Shown piece after piece: positions 7,907 to 15,177 of a stretch of DNA of 64,000 nucleotides; position 1 is the stretch's first letter; every line of letters begins with the position of its first letter. Source of the stretch: Micromonospora rubida (lineage in GTDB: Bacteria; Actinomycetota; Actinomycetes; Mycobacteriales; Micromonosporaceae); NCBI RefSeq assembly GCF_009908295.1, contig NZ_JAAALO010000006.1, positions 186,001 through 250,000 of the forward strand. The letters are read 5' to 3'. Under the pieces are notes generated by a model. It saw only the letters and a list, made by a program, of their open reading frames with translations, was not told where the DNA came from and ran no database searches. The position numbers were made by a program, and so were the translations under genes.

Positions 7907-9364
7907 TCAGGCGATGACGGCCGGCTCCCGCCACCGCGGCCGGCCGCCGCGGTCCAGGTCGTACCGGACCGCGGCGAGCCGCCCCACGGCCTCGACGAGG
8001 TCCGCGGCGGGCAGGGTGAACGGCAGCCGCAGGAACCGCTCCAGCGTCCCGTCCAGGCCGAACCGTGGGCCGGGGGCCAGCCGTACGCCGACCTCCTCGG
8101 CGGCCCGGGCGAGCGCGCTGGAGATCGGCCCGTCCAGCTCGGCCCAGAGCGTCACCCCGCCGCGCGGGACGGTGACCCGCCAGTCGGGCAGCCGCTGCGC
8201 GAGCGCGGCGGTCAGCGCGTCGCGCTGGGCGGCGAGCTGCACCCGCCGGGCGGCCACGATGGTCGACGCGTCGGCCAGCAGGTGGACCGCGACCAGTTGG
8301 TCCAGCACCGGGCCGGCCATGTCCACCCCGACCCGGGCGGCGGCCAGCCGCTGCACCTGGGGGGCGGAGGCGCGCACCCAGCCGATGCGCAGGCCGCCCC
8401 AGTACGGCTTGCTCATCCCGCCGATGGAGATCACCCGGGAGTGCCGGTCGAAGGTGGCGACCGGCGGCGGCAGCTCGGTGCCGTCCAGCGGCAGGTCCAC
8501 GAACGACTCGTCGATGACCAGGTCGGTGCCGGCGGCGTGGGCCGCGCCGACCACCCGCTCGCGCAGGTCGGTGGGCATCAGGTGCCCGGTCGGGTTCTGG
8601 AACTCCGGGATCAGGTACGCCAGCTTCGGCCGCCCCTGGCGCAGGCTGCCCAGCAGCAGGTCGGCGTCCCACCCGGCGCCGTCGGTGGCCAGCCCGTGGG
8701 TGGTGATCCGGGCCCGCCGGGCGGCCAGCGCGGCGAGGGCGTTCGGGTAGGTCGGCGACTCGACCAGCACGCTGCCGCCCGGGGCCAGGGCCAGCCGCAG
8801 CACCAGGTCCAGCGCGTGCTGGGTGCCGCTGGTGACCATGATCTGGTCGGGCGAGGTGGGCAGGCCCCGGTCGGTGTACCCGGCGGCCACGGCCTCGCGC
8901 AGCTCGATGATGCCGGTCGGGTGGTAGCCGGCGCCGCCCAGGTAGCGGGGCAGATCCTCGGCGGCGGCGCGGGCGGCTGGCATCAGCTGCGCCGGGGCGG
9001 CCAGCGCGGCCACCCCGAGGTCGATCATGTCCCGGTCGTCCTGCGGGGTCCATAGCCCGGTGCTGGCGACCCGGTGGGTGCCCGGGAGCATGGTCCAGCT
9101 CCCCGCGCCCCGCCGGCTGGCCAGGTGGCCGGTCTCCCGCAGCAGCCGGTACGCGGCGGTGACCGTGGTCCGGCTGATCCGCAGCGCCTCGGCCAGCTCC
9201 CGCTCTGCGGGCAGGCGCACCCCCAGGGGCAGGCGGCCGTCGGCGAGCAGTCCCCGGACGGCGGCGGCGAGCGCCGCGTAGTCCGGGCTGCGGCGGCGAC
9301 CCGGCAGGGCGTGCCACTGCCCGAGCAGTCGGGCCAATTGGGTGCCACGCACCTGACTCGTCAT
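7907..9364 (-). CDS. MocR-family PLP-dependent transcriptional regulator
   Basis: A 485-residue MocR/PdxR-type regulator: an N-terminal GntR winged helix (about residues 28-95, with LPAERELAEALRISRTTVTAAYRLL) fused to a fold-type I aminotransferase domain. PLP-site residues are visible: NPTGHL, the Asp in LVIDESF, and the Schiff-base Lys of MSKPYWGGLRIGW (about Lys319). ATG 9364 has GGAGG six bases upstream; the GTG two codons earlier would overlap that site. It is divergent from a yczE gene. The pair recalls Bacillus ycxD-yczE, so the regulator probably controls that transporter-like protein and itself. The effector is unknown. Confidence 0.92.
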   Translation of the reverse strand: MTSQVRGTQLARLLGQWHALPGRRRSPDYAALAAAVRGLLADGRLPLGVRLPAERELAEALRISRTTVTAAYRLLRETGHLASRRGAGSWTMLPGTHRVASTGLWTPQDDRDMIDLGVAALAAPAQLMPAARAAAEDLPRYLGGAGYHPTGIIELREAVAAGYTDRGLPTSPDQIMVTSGTQHALDLVLRLALAPGGSVLVESPTYPNALAALAARRARITTHGLATDGAGWDADLLLGSLRQGRPKLAYLIPEFQNPTGHLMPTDLRERVVGAAHAAGTDLVIDESFVDLPLDGTELPPPVATFDRHSRVISIGGMSKPYWGGLRIGWVRASAPQVQRLAAARVGVDMAGPVLDQLVAVHLLADASTIVAARRVQLAAQRDALTAALAQRLPDWRVTVPRGGVTLWAELDGPISSALARAAEEVGVRLAPGPRFGLDGTLERFLRLPFTLPAADLVEAVGRLAAVRYDLDRGGRPRWREPAVIA

Positions 9365-9379
9365 GGCCACCCTCCCGAT

Positions 9380-9410
9380 ATTGGCTCCTTATGCCGCGCC
9401 AATTGGACCC
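9380..9410. promoter_or_regulatory. Candidate MocR operator: direct repeats ATTGG(C/A)(T/C)CC
   Basis: ATTGGCTCC (9380-9388) and ATTGGACCC (9402-9410) are direct repeats 22 bp apart, about two helical turns, in the short divergent region between mocR and yczE. MocR proteins typically bind direct repeats. The second copy abuts the yczE -10 element. Confidence 0.5.
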
Positions 9411-9416
9411 TAGGGT
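9411..9416 (+). promoter_or_regulatory. -10 element (TAGGGT) of leaderless yczE promoter
   Basis: TAGGGT ends 7 nt before ATG 9424 and no Shine-Dalgarno sequence is present, as expected for a leaderless transcript. It directly follows the downstream candidate operator repeat. Confidence 0.55.
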
Positions 9417-9423
9417 GGCATGC

Positions 9424-10113
9424 ATGGCACCGATTGGCAATCTCCGGCAGCGGCCGGCCCGGCGGCTGACCCAGCTCTACGCGGGCCTGGTCCTCTACGG
9501 CGTCAGCATGGCGCTGATGATCCGCTCCGGGCTCGGCCTCGATCCCTGGGACGTGTTCCACCAGGGGCTCTCCCGGCACACCGGGCTGTCGTTCGGCACC
9601 GTCACCATCGCGGTCGGTGCGCTGGTGCTGCTGCTGTGGATCCCGCTGCGGCAGCGTCCCGGCCTGGGCACGGTGAGCAACGTGCTGGTGATCGGGCTGG
9701 TGGTGGACGCCACCCTGGCCCTGCTGCCCGGCGGCGGCCCGCTCGCGGCGCGGGCGGCGCTGCTGGTCGCCGGGATCGTCGCCAACGGCGCCGCCACCGC
9801 CCTCTACCTCGGTGCGCGGCTCGGCCCCGGCCCCCGCGACGGCCTGATGACCGGGTACGTGGCCCGCCGGCCCGGGCGGTCCGTCCGGCTGGTGCGCACC
9901 GTCATCGAGATCACCGTGCTGATCCTGGGCTGGCTGCTCGGCGGCACCGTCGGCGTCGGCACGGTCGCCTACGCGCTCACCATCGGGCCGCTGGCCCAGT
10001 TCTTCCTGCCCGTGTTCATGGTCGACCTGCCGCCCCGGGAGCCCGCCGGCCCGGAGCCGGGCGGCCATAATGTGGTCGAAGCACCGGCGACGGACTGTGG
10101 TCAACCGCGCTGA
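9424..10113 (+). CDS. YczE/YyaS/YitT-family integral membrane protein
   Basis: A 229-residue membrane protein with about five or six helices. The N-terminal RRLTQLYAGLVLYGVSMALMIRSGLGLDPWDVFHQGLS is characteristic of the YczE family (SGLGLDPWDVFH motif), followed by RLGPGPRDGLMTGY. Family function is uncertain: Bacillus yczE is needed for some secondary metabolite pathways, and others are putative transporters. It is divergently transcribed from a MocR regulator with a shared 59-bp control region, which suggests regulation by an amine or PLP-related ligand. The ATG at 9424 is chosen because it matches the leaderless promoter. Confidence 0.88.
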   Translation: MAPIGNLRQRPARRLTQLYAGLVLYGVSMALMIRSGLGLDPWDVFHQGLSRHTGLSFGTVTIAVGALVLLLWIPLRQRPGLGTVSNVLVIGLVVDATLALLPGGGPLAARAALLVAGIVANGAATALYLGARLGPGPRDGLMTGYVARRPGRSVRLVRTVIEITVLILGWLLGGTVGVGTVAYALTIGPLAQFFLPVFMVDLPPREPAGPEPGGHNVVEAPATDCGQPR

Positions 10114-10181
10114 GCTGCGGAAATGTCACACCGGGAAAAGTGGGTGTTTCCTTGCTCGGCGGCACACGGCATCATTCCTGC

Positions 10182-10643
10182 ATGGGGGAGACCGGATGGC
10201 ACTGGGCCGACGCGTGGATCTTCGTTTCACTGGTGATCGCGAACGGCGCGGGACGACACCGCCGGGCGGCATCCACCCGACGGCCGGAAGGCGTCCGGCT
10301 CGCTGACGTGCTCTCCACAGCCGACCACCTCAACCACGCCATCCCCGAACGGGACGAGGTGGAGACGGCGGTCCGACGGCTCGTCGGCGCCGGCCTGGTC
10401 AGCGTCTCGGACGGCTGGTTCCGGCTCACCGCCGACGGGGAGCGGCTCTGGCGCACCCGGCCGAGCGCCGGCCTGTCCACCGCCGTGGACACCGTGCAGG
10501 GCGTGCTGAGCCGGCGACACGCCCCCGGCAGCGCCGACTGGACGCTGGAGAAGGAGGAGCACGCCGCCGCCGTGCAGGAGTACGTGGTCGGCTCGATCCC
10601 GGCCCCCCGCCGCTCCCCCGAGGGCCGCTCCGGGCGGGGCTGA
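10182..10643 (+). CDS. Hypothetical winged-helix-like protein
   Basis: A 153-residue protein beginning MGETGWHWADAWIFVSL. The middle (LADVLSTADHLNHAIPERDEVETAVRRLVGAGLVSVSDGWFRLTADGERLWR) looks like a winged helix of the PadR/MarR type, with a beta-wing GLVSVSDGWFRLT. I do not recognise a named family. The start ATG 10182 has no obvious Shine-Dalgarno sequence; GGCATCATTC lies just upstream. It is convergent with hisF, with 35 bp between stops. It could be a small regulator or a remnant DNA-binding domain of unknown target. Confidence 0.7.
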   Translation: MGETGWHWADAWIFVSLVIANGAGRHRRAASTRRPEGVRLADVLSTADHLNHAIPERDEVETAVRRLVGAGLVSVSDGWFRLTADGERLWRTRPSAGLSTAVDTVQGVLSRRHAPGSADWTLEKEEHAAAVQEYVVGSIPAPRRSPEGRSGRG

Positions 10644-10678
10644 GCCCCGGCCCCGGCACGGGCCCCGGGAGGGCGGCG

Positions 10679-11446
10679 TCAGCGGACGGGGTGACCCGAG
10701 CCGCGCAGCACGCCCTTGACCTCGCCGACGGTCAGCTCGCCGAAGTGGAAGACGCTGGCCGCGAGCACCGCGTCCGCCCCGGCGGCGATCGCCGGCGGGA
10801 AGTGGGCGATCTCCCCCGCGCCGCCGCTGGCCACCACGGGCACGTCGACGACCCGGCGGACCTCGCCGATCAGCTCCAGGTCGAAGCCGGCCTTCGTGCC
10901 GTCGGCGTCCATCGAGTTGAGCAGGATCTCCCCCGCGCCCAGCTCGGCCCCGCGCCGCGCCCACTGGACGGCGTCGATCCCGGTGCCCCGGCGACCACCG
11001 TGGGTGGTCACCTCGAAGCCGCTCGGGGTGACCCCGGCCTGCGCCCGGCGCACATCGAGGGAGAGCACCAGCACCTGCCGGCCGAACCGTTCGGCGATCT
11101 CCGCGATCAGCTCCGGGCGGGCGATGGCGGCGGTGTTCACCCCGACCTTGTCGGCGCCGGCACGCAGCAGGGTGTCGACGTCGGCGACCTGCCGGACGCC
11201 GCCGCCCACGGTGAGCGGGATGAAGACCGACTCGGCGGTGCGCCGCACCACGTCGAGCATGGTGCCCCGCTCGCCGGAGGAGGCGGTCACGTCCAGGAAG
11301 GTCAGCTCGTCCGCGCCCGCCCGGTCGTACGCCGCCGCCAGCTCCACCGGATCGCCGGCGTCGCGCAGGTCGAGGAAGTTGACCCCCTTGACCACCCGCC
11401 CGGCGTCCACGTCCAGACACGGGATGACCCGCACCGCCACCGTCAT
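10679..11446 (-). CDS. hisF: Imidazole glycerol phosphate synthase, cyclase subunit
   Basis: A 255-residue TIM barrel. HisF uses ammonia delivered from HisH to convert PRFAR to imidazole glycerol phosphate plus AICAR. The catalytic Asp residues are seen in VIPCLDVDAGRVVKG (N-terminus) and LSLDVRRAQAG (about residue 130), and the phosphate loops in TVGGGVR and VVASGGAGE. The ATG at 11446 gives the normal N-terminus MTVAVRVIPCLDVD. It is separated from the other his genes by the ohrR-ohr-oxidoreductase segment, so the his operon is split. The hisI normally found next to hisF is not in the window. Confidence 0.96.
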   Translation of the reverse strand: MTVAVRVIPCLDVDAGRVVKGVNFLDLRDAGDPVELAAAYDRAGADELTFLDVTASSGERGTMLDVVRRTAESVFIPLTVGGGVRQVADVDTLLRAGADKVGVNTAAIARPELIAEIAERFGRQVLVLSLDVRRAQAGVTPSGFEVTTHGGRRGTGIDAVQWARRGAELGAGEILLNSMDADGTKAGFDLELIGEVRRVVDVPVVASGGAGEIAHFPPAIAAGADAVLAASVFHFGELTVGEVKGVLRGSGHPVR

Positions 11447-11510
11447 GCGGCAAAGCCTATCCTCCCCCACCCGGCCCACCCGTGACCGCCCGCGCCCCCG
11501 CCTCACCTGC

Positions 11511-11574
11511 GCGCACTTTCACGGAATCCGTGGCCATGGCGCGCGCCGGTGCCACTCTTTCCGTGAAAGTGCGC
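11511..11574. repeat. Dispersed palindromic element, copy 1
   Basis: A 64-bp imperfect palindrome upstream of hisF. Outer arms GCGCACTTTCACGGA (11511-11525) and TCCGTGAAAGTGCGC (11560-11574) are perfect. Inner arms GTGGC (11530-11534) and GCCAC (11551-11555) enclose a 16-nt loop containing the palindrome GGCGCGCGCC (11538-11547). The same architecture, loop length and TTCACGGAA/TTTCCGTGAA core recur at 49795-49854. Confidence 0.85.
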
Positions 11575-11621
11575 ACACCGGGGCGTGGGGCGGGGCGGCG
11601 GGGGGCGGGGAGGGGGCGGGG

Positions 11622-12620
11622 TTACAGGCGGACGAGCATCTTGCCGAGGTTCTTGCCGCGGAGCAGGCCGAGGAAGGCCTCCGGGGCGTGGGCGATGCCG
11701 TCGACGACCGTCTCGTCGTACGAGAGCTTCCCCTCGCGCAGCCAGCCGGCGACCTCCTGGACGAACTGGTCGCGCAGGTGGCCGTGGTCGCCGACCAGGA
11801 AGCCGCGCAGGGTGAGCCGCTTGCCGATGACCAGCGCCAGGTTGCGCGGGGCCGCCGGCGGCTCGCTGTCGTTGTACTGGGCGATCATCCCGCAGATCGC
11901 GGCCCGGCCGTGCAGCCGCATCGCACCGATGGCCGCCTCCAGGTGGTCCCCGCCGACGTTGTCGAAGTAGACGTCGATCCCGTCCGGCGCGGCGGCCCTG
12001 AGCGAGTCGCGCACCGGGCCGTCGTGGTAGTCGAACGCGGCGTCGAAGCCCAGTTCCTCCAGCCGTTCGACCTTGGCCGCCGAGCCGGCGCTGCCGACCA
12101 CCCGGCCGGCGCCCTTGAGCTTGGCGATCTGGCCGACCATGCTGCCCACCGCGCCGGCCGCGCCGGAGACGAAGACGGTCTCGCCCGGCTTCATCGCGGC
12201 CACGTCGAGCAGCCCCGCGTACGCGGTCAGCCCGGTCATGCCGAGCACGCTGAGGTACGCGCTCACCGGGGCCAGGTCCGGGTCCACCTTGCGGGCGCCC
12301 CGGGCGTCGACCAGGGCGTACTCCCGCCAGCCGAGGCCGTGCAGGACCGTGTCGCCCGGGGCGATCCCGTCGGCCTCACCGGCCACCACCTCGCCGAGCG
12401 CGCCGCCCTCGAGCGGGGCGTCGAGGGCGAACGGCGGCACGTACGACTTGACGTCGTCCATCCGCCCCCGCATGTACGGGTCGACGGACATGAGCTGGTT
12501 GCGCACCACGAGCTGGCCGGGGCCAGGGGTGGGCACCTCGGTCTCCACGAGGCGGAAGTTGTCTGCGGTCGGCCAGCCCTGCGGGCGGGAGGCCAGGTGG
12601 ATCTCACGGTTGACGGTCAC
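11622..12620 (-). CDS. NADP-dependent oxidoreductase (zinc-independent MDR family)
   Basis: A 332-residue medium-chain reductase of the YncB/CurA/leukotriene-B4-dehydrogenase-like group. It shows the N-terminal signature NREIHLASRPQGWPTADNFRL, the Rossmann glycine motif VSGAAGAVGSMVGQIAKLKG (about residues 150-170), YFDNVGGDHLEAA and a C-terminal LRGKNLGKMLVRL. There are no zinc ligands, as expected. It likely reduces enones or quinones with NADPH; the natural substrate is unknown. It lies 45 bp downstream of ohr on the same strand and may be co-transcribed with the peroxide cassette, which would fit detoxification of lipid-peroxide-derived aldehydes or enones. Confidence 0.92.
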   Translation of the reverse strand: MTVNREIHLASRPQGWPTADNFRLVETEVPTPGPGQLVVRNQLMSVDPYMRGRMDDVKSYVPPFALDAPLEGGALGEVVAGEADGIAPGDTVLHGLGWREYALVDARGARKVDPDLAPVSAYLSVLGMTGLTAYAGLLDVAAMKPGETVFVSGAAGAVGSMVGQIAKLKGAGRVVGSAGSAAKVERLEELGFDAAFDYHDGPVRDSLRAAAPDGIDVYFDNVGGDHLEAAIGAMRLHGRAAICGMIAQYNDSEPPAAPRNLALVIGKRLTLRGFLVGDHGHLRDQFVQEVAGWLREGKLSYDETVVDGIAHAPEAFLGLLRGKNLGKMLVRL

Positions 12621-12665
12621 GGCGTCGTCCCTTCGGTCGCTGGTCGGGCTGCGCTGCGCGAGGTG

Positions 12666-13097
12666 TCAGGCGGCCAGGGCCTCGCGGACGGTGAGCGCGA
12701 CCTCGACGTTGCCACGGGTCGCGTTCGAGTAGGGGCAGACCTGGTGAGCCTGGGCGACGAGCTGCTCGGCGGCCTCCCGGTGCACGGCCGGCAGGTCCAC
12801 CACGAGGGCCACGGTCAGCCCGAAGCCGCCGTTGCCGTTCGGGCCGATGCCCACCTCGGCGTCGACCACGGAGCCGGTGACGTCGGCCTTCGCCCCGCGG
12901 GCGACCAGGCGCAGCGCCGAGTGGAAGCAGGCGGCGTACCCGGCGGCGAAGAGCTGCTCCGGGTTCGCGGCGCCGCCGGCCCCGCCCATCTCCTTCGGGA
13001 CCGCCAGGTCCAGCTCGAACGTGCCGTCGGAGGTGCCGACGCGGCCGTCACGGCCGTCGCCGGTGGCGCGGGCGCTGGCGGTGTAGAGGACCTTCAT
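12666..13097 (-). CDS. ohr: Organic hydroperoxide resistance protein
   Basis: A 143-residue OsmC/Ohr-type thiol peroxidase that reduces organic hydroperoxides to alcohols. The two reactive cysteines are Cys57 in GYAACFHSALR and Cys121 in HQVCPYSNATRGN. Other family motifs are NPEQLFAAGY and VEVALTV near the C-terminus. The ATG at 13097 lies one base after the ohrR stop and has GAAGGAG upstream, so translation is coupled to the regulator. Confidence 0.96.
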   Translation of the reverse strand: MKVLYTASARATGDGRDGRVGTSDGTFELDLAVPKEMGGAGGAANPEQLFAAGYAACFHSALRLVARGAKADVTGSVVDAEVGIGPNGNGGFGLTVALVVDLPAVHREAAEQLVAQAHQVCPYSNATRGNVEVALTVREALAA

Positions 13098-13098
13098 G

Positions 13099-13545
13099 TC
13101 ACTGCTCCTTCTGTCGGTGGATCGTCTCGGTGACCCGGGTCAGGGTGTCGCGCAGCGCGACCAGCTCGGCCTCGCTGAGACCGGTGGCGAGGGCCACCCG
13201 CAGCGGGACGTCGCACATCCGCCCGCGCAGCGCCGCGCCGTCGCCGGTCAGGCGCACCTGGACCCGGCGCTCGTCGCGCGCCGAGCGGGACCGGACCAGC
13301 AGGCCCGCCGCCTCCAGCCGCTTGAGCAGCGGGGAGAGGGTGCCGGAGTCCAGCCGCAACGCGGCGCCCAGCTCGGAGACCGTGGGGGCGTCGTCGTCGC
13401 GCTCCCAGAGCACCAGCAGCACCAGGTACTGCGGGTAGGTCAGCCCGAACTCGTCGAGGATCGGCCGGTAGACGTCGGTCAGGGCGCGCGACGCCGCGTA
13501 CAGCGCGAAGCACACCTGCCGGCGCAACACCAGATCATCGGTCAC
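13099..13545 (-). CDS. ohrR: OhrR-type MarR-family peroxide-sensing repressor
   Basis: A 148-residue MarR-family regulator. The N-terminal sensing Cys is in RRQVCFALYAASRALTDVYRP, followed by LTYPQYLVLLVLWE, a winged helix (TVSELGAALRLDSGTLSPLLKRLEAAGLLVRSRSARDERRVQV) and a C-terminal dimer helix. Oxidation of the Cys by organic hydroperoxides releases DNA in known OhrRs. The start GTG 13545 is supported by the family N-terminus and by a -10 hexamer 6 nt upstream. The longer frame from 13578 would start inside the promoter. The gene heads the ohrR-ohr operon, which it likely represses. Confidence 0.93.
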   Translation of the reverse strand: MTDDLVLRRQVCFALYAASRALTDVYRPILDEFGLTYPQYLVLLVLWERDDDAPTVSELGAALRLDSGTLSPLLKRLEAAGLLVRSRSARDERRVQVRLTGDGAALRGRMCDVPLRVALATGLSEAELVALRDTLTRVTETIHRQKEQ

Positions 13546-13551
13546 CCCAGA

Positions 13552-13580
13552 AAGGTAGCGGACAATTGAGTTGCGCACAA
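13552..13580 (-). promoter_or_regulatory. ohrR-ohr promoter with candidate OhrR operator
   Basis: On the minus strand, -35 TTGTGC (13580-13575), a 17-bp spacer and -10 TACCTT (13557-13552) lead to GTG 13545, leaderless. The spacer carries GCGCAACTCAATTGTCCGC, an imperfect inverted repeat with the AATTG/CAA character of OhrR sites, placed to block RNA polymerase. Confidence 0.6.
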
Positions 13581-13634
13581 CCGATCTGGCCGGACGGCGG
13601 CCCGCCTCACCCCGACCTCGCCGGGGCGGGGCGG

Positions 13635-14024
13635 TCAGCGGTCGCCGAGGTACGCCTCCAGCTCCACCTCGACCAGGTGGTCCGGGTCCAGCAGGGCCGC
13701 CACCACGACCAGGGTCGCCGCCGGGCGGACCGCGCCGAACACCGCGCCGTGGGCCCGGCCCACCTCGTCGGCGTACGCGCGGTCGGTCACGTACATCCGG
13801 GTGCGCACCACGTCACCGGGCCCCGCGCCGACCTCGGCGAGGGCCGCCAGGCCGATCCGCAGCGCCTGGGCGGTCTGCGCCGCGGCATCCCCCACGTGCA
13901 CGACACGCCCGTCGACCGTGGCGGTGCAGCCGGCCGTGACGGCCCGGTCGCCGGCCCGGACCACCCGGGAGTAGCCGTAGAGCTGCTCCCAGGGGCCGCC
14001 CGAGCCGAGCCGGGTGACGGTCAT
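13635..14024 (-). CDS. RidA-family (YjgF/UK114) protein
   Basis: A 129-residue RidA-superfamily protein. RidA members hydrolyse reactive enamine/imine intermediates released by PLP enzymes. Visible features are the trimer-fold motif GDAAAQTAQALRIGLAALAEVGAGPGDVVRTRMYVTD and the C-terminal EVELEAYLG. The canonical C-terminal Arg-containing stretch is RPAATLVVVAALLDPDHLVEVELEAYL, so it may be a RidA-like subgroup rather than archetypal RidA. Its ATG overlaps the priA stop by four bases (ATGA), so it is translated as the last gene of the his operon. Confidence 0.88.
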   Translation of the reverse strand: MTVTRLGSGGPWEQLYGYSRVVRAGDRAVTAGCTATVDGRVVHVGDAAAQTAQALRIGLAALAEVGAGPGDVVRTRMYVTDRAYADEVGRAHGAVFGAVRPAATLVVVAALLDPDHLVEVELEAYLGDR

Positions 14025-14746
14025 GCGGCGGCCAGCACGTCGAGCGCCTGCCGCACGGTGAACGCGCCCGCGTACAGCGCCTTGCCGGCGATCACGCCCT
14101 CCACGCCCACCGGCTCCAGGGCGGCCAGGGCCCGCAGGTCGTCCAGCGTCGAGACGCCCCCGGAGGCGACCACCGGGGCGGCGGTGCGGGAGCACACCTC
14201 GCGCAGCAGGTCCAGGTTCGGCCCGCGCATCGTGCCGTCCTTGGTGATGTCGGTCACCACGTATCGGGCGGCGCCTGCCTTGTCGAGCCGCTCCAGCACC
14301 TCGAACAGGTCGCCGCCGTCGCGGGTCCAGCCGCGCGCCGAGAGGGTACGACCCCGCACGTCCAGCCCGATGGCGACCCGGTCGCCGTACTCGCCGCAGA
14401 TCCGGTCGCACCACTGCGGGTCCTCCAGCGCGGCCGTGCCGATGTTGACCCGGGCCGCGCCGGTGCCCAGGGCGGCCCGCAGCGACTCGTCGTCCCGGAT
14501 GCCGCCCGACAGTTCCACCTTGACGTCGAGCCGGCGGACCACCTCGGCCAGCAGGGGCGCGTTGGATCCCCGGCCGAAAGCGGCGTCCAGGTCCACCAGG
14601 TGGATCCAGTCCGCGCCGTCGTGCTGCCAGGCCAGCGCCGCCTCCAACGGGTCGCCGTAGGTGGTCTCGCTGCCGGCGGCGCCCTGCACGAGCCGGACGG
14701 CCTGGCCGTCGGCGACGTCCACGGCGGGCAACAGGGTGAGGCTCAA
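14021..14746 (-). CDS. priA: Phosphoribosyl isomerase A (HisA/PriA)
   Basis: A 241-residue beta/alpha barrel that isomerises ProFAR to PRFAR. In actinobacteria the PriA form also serves as TrpF. Catalytic Asp residues are in LLPAVDVADGQAVRLVQG and VVTDITKDGTMRGPN. The segment LDVRGRTLSARGWTRDGGDLFEVL is typical of the actinobacterial PriA type, which is why I prefer this symbol to hisA. The start is a TTG at 14746 preceded by GAGGAGAAGAGCG. It overlaps ridA by ATGA and lies 32 bp after a small hypothetical gene. Absence of a separate trpF would support dual function but cannot be seen here. Confidence 0.94.
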   Translation of the reverse strand: MSLTLLPAVDVADGQAVRLVQGAAGSETTYGDPLEAALAWQHDGADWIHLVDLDAAFGRGSNAPLLAEVVRRLDVKVELSGGIRDDESLRAALGTGAARVNIGTAALEDPQWCDRICGEYGDRVAIGLDVRGRTLSARGWTRDGGDLFEVLERLDKAGAARYVVTDITKDGTMRGPNLDLLREVCSRTAAPVVASGGVSTLDDLRALAALEPVGVEGVIAGKALYAGAFTVRQALDVLAAA

Positions 14747-14778
14747 CGCTCTTCTCCTCGGATCGGAAACACGATGGA

Positions 14779-15102
14779 TCAGGACCGGCGGCCCAGGGCG
14801 ATCACCACGAACGCCGGCAGGACCAGCAGCAACAACACGACCAGCACCAACCGCAGCGCCAGGTCGTCGACGAAACTCCAGATGCTGAACAGTGCCACCC
14901 CGGTCAGCCCCACGATCGCGGCCCGCTCGCCCCGGGTGTGCCGGGCCAGCCGGCCCGAACTGCGGCGCGACCGGCGGGGCAGCAACCGGCGTACCACCGC
15001 GCGGCGGCGCTCCCGGCGGCCCACCCGGCGCCGGCGGACGGCCCGCTCCCGCTCCAACTGGGCCTCGCGGGCCTCCCGGCGGCGGGCCCGCTCCTTGCTC
15101 AA
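14779..15102 (-). CDS. Hypothetical basic membrane protein in his operon
   Basis: A 107-residue protein. The first half is very Arg-rich (RRREAREAQLERERAVRRRRVGRRERRRAVVRRLLPRR). The second half has two hydrophobic segments (AAIVGLTGVALFSIWSFV and ALRLVLVVLLLLVLPAFVVIALG), consistent with two membrane helices and a cationic cytoplasmic N-terminus. The start is a TTG at 15102 with only GGGGCG upstream, so translation may be weak; no in-frame ATG or GTG exists upstream before the hisH stop. It lies between hisH and priA on the same strand. I do not recognise a function. Confidence 0.6.
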   Translation of the reverse strand: MSKERARRREAREAQLERERAVRRRRVGRRERRRAVVRRLLPRRSRRSSGRLARHTRGERAAIVGLTGVALFSIWSFVDDLALRLVLVVLLLLVLPAFVVIALGRRS

Positions 15103-15177
15103 CGGACGCCCCGGCCCGGCGTCGCCGGGCCGACGGGCGGCCGGCCCGCGGCGGCGCGGCCCGGCCCGGTGGCCCGC

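Noticed and set aside
6453..9440. Single 995-residue minus-strand protein spanning ltrA and mocR
   Set aside because: The C-terminal part is LtrA in frame, but the N-terminal part is an out-of-frame reading of mocR and includes the 27-bp repeats; the real ltrA start is near 7769.
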